Assembly (NCBI RefSeq): GCF_017654505.1
Contig: NC_054545.1
Location: 14,303,547 to 14,367,546 of the forward strand
Source: Polyodon spathula
Taxonomy: Eukaryota; Chordata; Actinopteri; Acipenseriformes; Polyodontidae
Length of the DNA stretch: 64,000 bases
Reading direction: 5' to 3'
Below the pieces are notes generated by a model. It saw nothing but the letters and a program-made list of their open reading frames with translations, did no database searches and was not told the origin of the DNA. Shown one piece after another: positions 12,301-22,600 of this stretch. Each line of letters begins with the position of its first letter. The stretch's first letter is position 1. The position numbers were made by a program, and so were the translations under genes.

Positions 12301-15300
12301 CCGATCTTGAGAAGTTCAATAAACCATGAAGAAGGTTTTCCAAAAAGCATTCTACCCAGATTTTGCCCCCAAAATTCTCTGAATACTCACAAGAACTATA
12401 AACCTAATGTATGAGGTGAAGATTAAGATATTACTATAGGCTATCTACTACAAAAGGCTATTTTGGGCAGAATTGGACATGTTTTTCACATAATACATCA
12501 CCCACAATCCAAATTAAACAGATTCTTAATGCAGTAACTATGGATTTTCAAAATAATAAAACTAGGTTTTTAGTTTGTTACAGTTCATTGTAACGTCAGC
12601 CAGATCCCCCAACTAAGTCTCACGGTTTGAAACATGTTCATTAAACCACTTTACTGCAGACTCAAGTGACATACAATCGATTTCAAAATACAAAATACAG
12701 GATTCTTGTTCAAATCAGGAAAAAAACGAGAGAGAAAAAAAAATAAGAGATCACCTCAGGTACGTTCATCTGTGCTTCTTGAAGAAGTCTCTGCTTTTCC
12801 TCAATTTGTCTTCTCAGCTCCTCTTTTCTTCTAGCTGTTGCCAATGCAATTTCTGAAGGGAAAACAAATACAACTGAAATCTACAAAACCAGCAGTAATT
12901 AGCTTTATACAAAAAATACACAAAAATGAAGAAACGGAGGGAAAGCCATGTGGATTGTACTGCTGTCCTCCAATCCCTGTAAAAAAACACATTGCAGAAA
13001 TGTGCCCAGAAAAAATATTAAAATGTTTGGCCACTATTAAAGTTTTGTGAGGTGTTCAGAGCAGAGATATTGCACCAGTTACATACTGGTCAATCTTAAA
13101 ATATTTTTCCTAATGATTTTTTTTCATCTCTGCAATCTATGTATAAAAGAAACATGTACTGTATGATCATGGGCATAGTGGAGACAGTGCTGATCCATGT
13201 CCTGCAAGTTCTTGCTTCCCAACACCTTCTGTTCAAATAGAGCTCAACCTTACCTGAATTTTGACAGTGTCATCACAGTATCTGCTTGTGATAAAACTAC
13301 CAACAAAATATAGAAAACACCCACCCTCGCCCCCCAAAAAAAACAGACTTATGAAAAGTTGTAATATGTTACATCCACCATTAAATCACAAAGCAGGAGC
13401 AGCACAAGCTCACCAAAAAAAAAAAAGAAAAAAAAAACACATTATAATGCTCCAGATCTTACCATTGGCTTCTTCATCCTTCTTTTTTCTGTAAAGCTCA
13501 GCTCGGATCTCTTTGAAACAGAATTCACTGGCGCCACCAAAAAGGAGCTCTGCAGAGTACATGGCCTGTTCCTTTTTGTCGGTCTGCCCTTGCTGCTGTC
13601 CCTGCACCCGCTCCAGTGGGTCCTCCTCCTTTCCACGCTTACAGGTAGACAGCACATTGTTCACAGTAGGGTTAATTTTACATGGGGTTCTGAAGAGGCG
13701 CAAAAAATATTTGAAATTACTTATATAGCAATGTTTTTCCTTTTAGGAATTTTATAAAGATCATTGGGCAATCTCTGTTCAATTCAACCTGACTAGTGTA
13801 GTAGGGTCTGCTGTAGGACAAGAGCACATTACTTACATTGCTGACTGTTAATCTGACTCCTCCACAAACGGCAAGAAGTTTGGCCTGCTGTTTGGAATTT
13901 CTACAGCAGCGTTTGATCTTGGATGTTGTTGCAGCTGAAATCGCAGACTATATTAAAAACCACTGTACATATTCTACAGTTAACAATATACTCCTTTAGG
14001 TACTCTAATGGAAGTTATAAAGTAACTGTAGAAGATCTCAAAGCTGCACACACACCTTCTAGAGATCTACTAGTTAGATAGTGATAGATAGTGAATGAAC
14101 AATGATCAATACAGAACAGCCAACTCCCTGCCCTCTCATGTACCTTGGCAGTGTTCCACTTTCTTGGATTCAGCTCATTGTCTTTGGCTCTGGCTGTAGG
14201 CGGTGAACTCCAGGATTCTGGTCGAGGTGCTAGAGACTCTGCAAGCCCAATCTGGTTTTCATTAAATACTGAAAATAGCTGGTTCTGCTCATTCTGCATG
14301 GGAGTGGGCATCTGTATGCTCAGCCCACGGCCATAGTCTGCAAAGCAAAAGATAAAATGACTTGTAATCATGTGTGTGAAACACAACAATTTAGCTAACT
14401 GACAATGCTCCTGTCAAATATGCAGCATTCAGCTAAGGTGTCTCCTCCTTAATTGACAACTTTAACATTCCAGTTATTTAAAAAGACAGGCAGAAAATGT
14501 ACTAACGCTTAACTGAATCCCGTATACGGGAAATGGGTACAGTCGCCTTTGTTTTCCCTTTGTGTTTCAGCTCAAACAGCGAGGCTCTTTGGGGCTCTGC
14601 TGCTTCAGAACCCTCCACTTCATCTTTCCCATCTGCAATATTAGTCATGATCTTACGGGATGCACGTGCTTGAAAGTTCCTAAACAGAAAAATACACTTA
14701 ATGTTAGATACATATGGTACCAATATTTTCTCTGTTCCATTACATTACAATTAGAATTTGTATCCTTTTATTTCCTTTATAATTTAAAAACGCTCAGTCA
14801 GAATTCCAGGGTAGTTAGGTACTTGGGCATTACACCTTTAACATTTACAGTAGTCAATGTACTTTAGTTACCTATATTCATTTTTCTTACGGCAAAGCAT
14901 TCAACTAACTAGTATGCTTTCAAATGAGTGAGCTTAGGAGGCTAATACTAGGGAATAATGTTGTAACACCAAGGAGTTATTTTTAGTATAAATATGAACA
15001 TGGTTGAGACACAGCTGTTCTTGTGCTCATTCCTTTTATTGAGTAATTAAACTGGTTAGAGGAAAATAATAACAATTAGCCAGTTTAGACTAGAACTGCC
15101 TTGTGTGCTTGTGCACTTACTGTACTACATTAAGGCCTTTCAAATGAAGAAAGGTTGAGACATAAGAGTTCGCTGTTCCCAATAATCTACAAAAAGCAAA
15201 GGTTTAAGAACACTTATTTTGTTTAGTTAAGAATGGTAATGGCACCTGTGATGATACTGCAGTTTATCCAATGGTCCTGCCTTGCACTTCAGACCCTCTT

Positions 15301-16926
15301 GCAAATTGGCATCTGCTTTCCTTGTATTGCCATGCATCTCGTACTGATCTGCCCAAGAGATAGAGAAAGCAGCCAGCAAGACTCCAATACCTTGTCCATG
15401 TAGGTAACTGTACAGATCTAGAGGCTCGCTGCAATGATCAGCCTTAAACAGAAATGCAGAGAATTTAAAATCAAGAAACTTGGACCATCACTTCCTTTTT
15501 TTTCCTTAGGGCAACAACATTCTACATTTCATATTAGAATGTACAATGTTTTACTTAAATCTGACGGGTCTATTTTCTATACAGCAGTTGAAATACAGAC
15601 CCCTATAATTAACAATCAAACTGGCATTTGCCTCAACCTGGGATTTTTAATTGCCCCTTTATTAACATCACTAACCATGATTTAAGTTTCTCAAGTAAGT
15701 TTGCAAAATAGGTTAAAAAGCTTGCAGGTATGGATATAATGTTCAGTTTCAGGTTTATGTATTACAAAACTGTTCTGGAAGAAACTGTGTACATGTGCAT
15801 TTGATGAAAAAAATGTAATTGTGGTCATTGGGGAGGGGTTACAGCATCTTGAATGTTAATGTGACCCAGCAGTGTATGATGCACTTCATAGAATCACACA
15901 TGCTATGAAATTTATTTAGCCAATTTACCTAAGAAAAGAGATTCTGAAGTACTTTAATTAGCTAATAAAATGTGCAGCACAATTACAATTTGAATCCTGC
16001 CGGCACATGTTTGAACGGGAATGAGCTGCTTTGCACTGTGATGATATTAAATCAATGGCTTATTTTAGCGATAGGAAAATAGTTAAATTATTTCTTGAAA
16101 AACTGCCATCTTCATGTTCACCAGAATAATCAGATGTAAATTCACCCCTAAAAATGCCATAATATACTGGTAAAGTTTTAAAACATTACTGTATTTATAA
16201 AAAAAAAAAAACCCACACACAAAGTACCTGTACTTACAAATTTAATCCAGAGGTTCAGATAGCGGGGGTCGTTGAAGTATTTTTTCTCTTCATTAAACAA
16301 CAGGACTACCCTTTCTATCAAAGTTTAGAGGTTACTTTCCTTGCCTCCCTGGAGGATTTTAAAACCTTAGGTACCACACCCTATTTTAGTTATGCGATTC
16401 ATGACATATTTAACATCTTGCATGCTTTAGAAACAAATTTATTGTATTCTAAAAAATTTTCTCTGTATTAGTTAAAACAGTAAGACTATTTTCTCTGTTC
16501 CGCTTCATTATAATTATAATTTGTATCCTTTAATGTCATAAAATATTACTATAAGTCATGGTTTGGTATGCTTAATTTCATTATATTTCTGTGTGTGGAA
16601 TTACTAAAAATTCTAAAGCCCTGAAAAAAATATTTTTAAATTAGGTGCAGTCTTATAAATTAAGACTGATTAAATTAAGCTCAAAAAAATTAGTGCTTTC
16701 ATTTTTTTTTTTTAAATCGGTCATGCAGTACATAGGGGTTGTACATCATTCAAACACTTTCACTAAACTATGCATTTCCTGGAATACATGTGAACTACTA
16801 CGAACGTATTTTTATATACATTAATAGCTTTGTGGATTGACCTCCAGCCCTGGGGGGGTGTATCAATTTAAAATAGTGCTGGAACAAATATTGGCATATT
16901 TGAACACTGCTTGAAATGTTTTCGGT

Positions 16927-16953
16927 GGGGGGGGGGGGGGGGGGGGGGGGGGG
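16927..16953. repeat. poly-G tract (27 G)
   Basis: An uninterrupted run of 27 G on the plus strand, in the interval where a bub1b TPR exon is expected but not found. Such runs are prone to sequencing and assembly error and can form G-quadruplex structures. Confidence 0.95.
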
Positions 16954-18143
16954 AATTTCCTTCCATATTTCTTATTCCAATCTAGAATATATAAAAGACA
17001 AATCGATAGCATTTCAAAGCAAGAAACTTTCAGGACTTAGTCTGAAATAACTCACATTATACTGTCCAGAAGAGTGTATCTTTCATTTATTTATTTAATA
17101 GGTAATTGGATGGGGTACCAGGTTTACTTTACTTGACAGATGTTTTACTGTAATATTAATGCAAATTATACTACTGTTTTGCAGCCAATTTTAAAATTAT
17201 ATTTTGTTTAAATTTTGAAAGAAAACCCCCTGTAACACCCTAAATGAACAGTGCCTTTAATGCTGGTTTTCTGTCTGAACAGAAAATAAGTGCAGTGGAG
17301 AGGACACATACTGTCTCTGTTGTTCGATGGCAATGTGGTTGGTTCCCTCTTGAGTCAGTGCCTCTTGTAATGTTGAAATTGGCCAGCCCTGTTTCAATGG
17401 CTGGACATTCTCTTTACAGAGCTCCTACTCATCACCTCCCTCTGCCATGGTGCGCTCTGCTCAAACCAGGATCAGCTTGTATAAAAACAACTTGTAGAAA
17501 GAAAAAAAAACATACAGAGAATATTACGACACATATCAACATAGAAATGCAGCTCCTTGTACAGATTAATACAACCTGAAATATAAAATCTAATAAATAT
17601 GGTGCAGGTGATTTGGAACACACTGAACCAGCTTTGATAAACCAGGATAAAAAGCAAGTCATTCATTTTTAAAGGGTTTTTTTTTTTTTTGGTTATTCAA
17701 GAAGCACTCTAAGAAGTGTCTGAAAATAACTGTCAAAAGAGATTGAGTCTAACATTTATAATATATTTGATTAAACTAACGTTTTCTCTTCTGTACAGGA
17801 TGCCGTACGTCATTATAAGCCTAATGTCAACACATACTCATCTATTATGAAAACAAAATTCGAACCTAAAGTTAAATTCATTATGAATAAATTAAAAAGT
17901 TTTTTTTTTTTTTTTTTTTTTTTTAATAACTTCATTGAAATGATTCATGCGAGTTCAACTTTAGAATGTTGTTCAAGTGTTCGAGACAGCTCAGAGATTT
18001 GGGCATGCAGATTTTATAAAGAAAATAATGTATAACAATGAAATCTTAATTATTCCATATTGATAGAGTACATGACAGGAACAAATAACATGGGTGTGCT
18101 ATTGTATAACAAACAACACGAGCTACGCACACAGAGACACTTT

Positions 18144-18225
18144 AACAACAACAACAACAACAACAACAACAATAATAATAATAATAATAATAAAAACAAA
18201 AACAACAATAACAAAAATAATAATA
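18144..18225. repeat. (ACA)n-(ATA)n trinucleotide tract
   Basis: A run of AAC/ACA repeats passes into AAT repeats and then degenerate AAC/AAT units. It lies between the two divergent genes. Confidence 0.9.
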
Positions 18226-18735
18226 ATCAGACTTACAGTTGTTATAAAGTATCACTATAAAATATCACATTACAGACAAGAGTAGTTATAAAATACAATA
18301 AAATAAGTGGTAAGAGCAAATTAAAATAAGAAAATAAATATCAGTAAATAAATTACGTTTGAGACCGATTACAACTAAAAGCAGTTAAAAATATGTGGTT
18401 ATAAAAGAAAAAACACAATAAAGAGCAAATAGGAAGTACAATAAACGGATAAGAACGACTTCAAATAATGGCAATTACAAAAAACGTGAATACGTTTACT
18501 TTTAAGAGTAAAATCAAGTCACAGATACATACGCGATGGTTGTGATGATCTGCTCAGGTGCCTTTGTACACCGTTATCTACAACAACATCGTGTTCACCC
18601 GTTACAATAATAGAGGTACTAATTGCAATGATTAACTTCATAATGCGTTGTAAAGGATAGTGTTTACAAATACTGTACGTTGTTTATTGAAAATGCAGGG
18701 GTCGTTGACTCCAACTTACGACTTGTTTGTAAAAA

Positions 18736-18760
18736 TTCAAACTAAACCGCGCAGACGTCA
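18736..18760 (-). promoter_or_regulatory. CDE/CHR-like pair and half-CRE, candidate bub1b promoter
   Basis: On the minus strand, TGACGTC is followed by GCGCGG (18747-18752), five bases, then TTTGAA (18736-18741). A GC-rich CDE placed a few bases upstream of a TTTGAA CHR is the known arrangement in G2/M genes repressed by DREAM, a group that includes mammalian BUB1B; the usual spacer is four bases, here five. The pair is oriented toward bub1b and lies about 1.3 kb from its ATG. Confidence 0.45.
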
Positions 18761-18958
18761 CTTGTCAACGCTGACTGGGAGACGCAGATCTTGACCTGGC
18801 TTAAAAATAAATTATAATAATAACATTAAAATAATATTAAATATATATATCATATGTACTTGTATTCTTATGTTTAAAGGTACTTTTTTACACTTTATTT
18901 ATTGTTTCTTATACGTAAAAATTATAGCATAAAATATTGCGTTGATCTTGCTCGGGAG

Positions 18959-18973
18959 TCTGGGAAATGTAGT
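18959..18973 (-). promoter_or_regulatory. ZNF143/THAP11-type promoter motif
   Basis: The minus strand reads ACTACATTTCCCAGA, one mismatch from the core ACTACAATTCCCAGA bound by ZNF143 in many vertebrate bidirectional promoters. It lies 650 bases upstream of the zfyve19 start codon and about 200 bases from the CDE/CHR-like pair. Confidence 0.5.
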
Positions 18974-19624
18974 TCTGCTCAAAGCTTTCGCTAAATTAAG
19001 ATCGCTGAATCTTATAAAATAAAAAATTCTTGTGTAAATATATAAGAATCTTGTTAAATAATATGTTTTTTTTCTATATGTTATTATATATGTATATATG
19101 TTTTTAAATAATCGTTTCATATCTGGTAATGAGCCAAGGAACTGACACGACCAGCATGCACCGCTGCAACTAAACAAAACTTCCTGGGTTTGTACAGTTT
19201 TTACTCGTTCATCAAGGAGCAAGTTTTAGGGCAGATTTCAAGAAAATTACAAGTAAATATTAAAACGTTTAGCTAGTTACAAGTAATCTTGCTCTTTGTT
19301 CGATTAAATAACGAAAAAATAAAGCATATCATAATATCGAATCTATTAACCATCGCTACTAAAAATATGATACTGTATATATGCTAAATATTTACCTATA
19401 CATAAAAAAAGTGGAAACAGACATCACGATCGTGATTCGCTTTACAGTACTATAGCTATTATTGGAGGGGTCCTAATTTAAACGACTACAGATACATTAG
19501 TGCAGTCGATTGGATTTGAGATTTAAAAGCCTTATGATAATGTGTACCCTTTCTTTCATGCTTTTACTTTTTTATTCAGTTCACTGTGATAACATTTAAA
19601 GAAAGGCGATTTTTATTTGGCACG

Positions 19625-22600
19625 ATGGATAGAAGATGTTACAGCTGTGCGTCAAAATTTACTCTCTTCAAAAAAGAGGTAATGACATTTACTGTGTTCA
19701 TTTAGTTTAATATCAAGTTCGAAACAAAAATGTCAGGTTACATGTGTTTTAATGTTGAGTGTCGCATTTCAAGTGGCATTTTTTGTTAATCACTAATACA
19801 AGCTTCCAAAGCATTTCAGTGTTTCACAATAAGCCACTGCAGTATATTTTAGTTGCGTTGTTGCAGTTACATATATAAAGGTGGGCTACAGTTTATTTTT
19901 TTTACTGGAACTCCGGATTCGGAATATGACCGCTTTCTGAATGCTGCTAAAAGAAGGCAATGTAACCTAACGTGAGAACTAGAGCAACGATATCCTTTCA
20001 TTAATTGACATTGATTTAAATGCTGATGTATCTAAATACCGACACTACTAAAACAGAGCCTTGTGGACCAAGATTATAAAACAGCATCTCTTAGGAGTGC
20101 AAGTAAGTCTCGTGAAGTTATTTTGTCTGTAAAAAAAATATTAACAATCCCAGGGAAGGTGCTATTAAAATTTTTTAAAGTTTAGTTCTGACACAACATC
20201 TATAATAGTTCTCAATAGCACTTACGTGGGGCAAGTCTTTTATTTATCCTGGTAGCCAACCCAACTGGTTGATTCTGCTAATATATTTCATGATATGATC
20301 TCTTTCTCCTAGCTGAGTTGTAAGAACTGTGGCCACACCTATTGCTCGGGATGCCTTGGTTATAGTGCTCTGGTGCCCCGATGCGGGAACACAGAACAGA
20401 AGGTCTGCAAACAGTGTCATGGAAACCTGACTGGGTGAGTACCAGTGACCCTTCCTCTATCAATATATTACACATGTGTAAATGTGTTATTCCACAAGGC
20501 AGAAACTGGATTTAAAAACACAAGGATGCTTGTAGTCTGTTTTTTAGGCTTTACTACACACTTTTGTTTTTAAATGATAGTGTATGCTGCTGTAAAAATG
20601 TTTGGGAGGCGAGGAAAAAGTACAATAAAATTATCCAGTTTTTACTGTCACTTATTATGTACAGTCCTTCTTGCTTTAGAAGATTATATTTATTTATTTG
20701 AATTTGTTGTGACAAAGCAGGGATGTAAATAAGGCTCCAATTGCATAGCAGTTTGATCCATTTCTAGTTTTACTGTGAGTTCAACAAAACCCACCTGAGC
20801 TTGTTTCCTATACACTGGCTTGTATTAAAGCCTGGACTGGGTGACATTGCTATGCAATAGGAGTCTTATTTCCATCCCTGCAAAGGATAATCCCTAATCA
20901 CCTGTGCTTTGTAGTTTACTAGGTGCCTCCTGGGGCACTGTCAAAGAAACCTTTATACAGTAAGTTTCATACCTACCAGACATAATAAAAACAAATAACT
21001 GTAACAGTCACTTCGCAATCATGTTCTGATACAGTGGTGTTGCAGGAGGTCACCAGTGCAGGTGGTCAGCACTGGTGTGCCAGTAATGTTTTCCAGTCCC
21101 ACACAAGATAAGAGTGAAATTATTCATAAATATGAAAGAAAGTAATCTGTGAAAGTTTGACTGATCCATTTTATTTTCCTGCAGTCGTGGAACCCAGAAC
21201 AATGACACAAAGTGGTCTCCTCCTGAGAACTACAAAAAGTAAGTAAAACAATTACTGTAAATAAAGCCATCAATTTCATTCTACTTTAATATTTGCCTTC
21301 ATACTAAACAAAGCGGTGTAAGGATTGACTGAGAGTACCAGTAAGCTCTCTGTTTCATTCATCAGTCACTAAGTAGATTTAACTAATATATTATGTCTGT
21401 GAATACATGCTTTAGCTCAGGGGTGTCCAATCACGGTCCTGGAGGGCCATTCCATTCCAGGTTCAATGGGTAAAATGATATAATTATCTACTAGGGTTTA
21501 ATTGGTTCAATTAGGCAATCTAGAACAGGGCTGGAACAAAGACCAGGAGTGGAACAGCCAACTTTGGCCACCCCTGCTTTAACTCTACTCTAGATCAAAT
21601 GGCATTTTTTCCCAAGCTGTTACGATCTATTATGCACTGGACTATAAGCTCAGTGAATGTTTGTCATGGTGTTTCAGGCGTGTGGCAGCTCTGGAGGCCA
21701 GGCAGAGCCAGCAGGGGGCACCATCACAGCACGGGAGCCGTATTCCTGTCCAGAACCACTCCCTGTACCGTGGGCTGAGCAAGGAGGATCGGGCCATTGC
21801 AGAGAGACTGGAGAGACTGAAGTCCGATACCAAACCCAGTGAGTTCATTCCTCAGTGTATTGATTTAAATGGGAGGCTTCATGAGCTGGCTGGCTAAACC
21901 TTTATGTAATAATGCCCATGTTTTCTTCCACCTCACTGCTAGGTGTGAGATACAGTAGTAATGTAGCTGCTTCATCAGTATTTTTGATGTTTTAATGCTC
22001 CCCATTTTAATTGCAGTAATCCTATGGCAAATGCATTGAATTGTATTGAACTAAGTGGTTCACTGTTACTAATATTAATATGTCAGGTTGAATCTATCTG
22101 CCATTCACTTTCATTGGGTTTCAATTTCTGTTTTCCTGCGATAAAACCACATAGTACTAAAATAGTCCATTGACCACATAGCTAAAGCAACCTGGCATCG
22201 AGCAGAATAACTTAATAAAATTGTTACTTAATAAAATGGGGGTTCTTTTGTTGAGGTGTTCTTCTAAAAATCAGTCCTTTATGATTCTGTTGTCAGAGAC
22301 GATTCCCTCGGAGAAAGAAATTGAGTCCCGTCTGGCAGCCCTGAAGGCTGACCCAGCCCAGCCCATCCCCTCTGCCTCTGAGATGGAGAACAGGCTGGCT
22401 GCTCTGCAGGGAAGGCCCCCACCATCCCAGACCCCCAGAGCCGTAAGTCACACAGTGCTTCAGTGATCATAGATTTCTGGGACCTCTCATACATACCCAT
22501 TAGATAAAGTATGATTCCAAACCATAAAACAAGGGGGAAAAACATTTGTTTATATGTTTGATTCTAGTAGTATACCCCTCTTTAAACGTCATTCATTACT

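Larger units (their letters stand above)
1763..17448 (-). pseudogene. bub1b: bub1b (BubR1 spindle-checkpoint pseudokinase), unprocessed pseudogene copy
   Basis: BubR1 acts in the mitotic checkpoint complex that holds APC/C-Cdc20 at unattached kinetochores. Exons in transcription order: 17448-17312 (KEN box, KENVQPL), 16348-16238 (TPR part, YLNLWIKF), 15442-15246 ([16 protein letters not shown]), 14679-14507, 14337-14144, 13934-13837, 13689-13463 (FKEIRAELYRKK), 12852-12755 (coiled coil), 11470-11340, 9706-9660, 9011-8946, 8871-8768, 8462-8378, 8087-7831 (GIEPLNEDAI, NTCDFVRAA), 6775-6609, 6303-6187, 5420-5313, 3705-3582 (QLVHGDIRPETLLL), 2688-2532 (LKTVDFFHSLDL), 2197-2078 (LLGIADI) and about 1977-1763. 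Order, splice sites and phases match the family. Lesions: TAG at 17425-17427, TAA at 16325-16327, TAA at 13848-13850, TGA at 2162-2164, and probable frameshifts in the 8871-8768, 5420-5313, 3705-3582 and last exons. The exon expected between 17312 and 16348 and the kinase exon(s) between 5313 and 3705 were not found. Identity is near certain; the pseudogene status could in part reflect assembly errors. Confidence 0.85.
17460..19620. other. divergent intergenic region between bub1b and zfyve19
   Basis: Apart from the regulatory motifs listed separately it holds a 26-base poly-T (17899-17924), an (ACA)n-(ATA)n-(AAC)n tract and AT-rich DNA. The non-coding first exon of bub1b and the 5' untranslated region of zfyve19 should lie here but cannot be placed from sequence alone. 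Confidence 0.6.

Noticed and set aside
18060..18285. Asn/Thr/Ile-rich open frames
   Set aside because: They translate a trinucleotide tract and have no other protein-like content.
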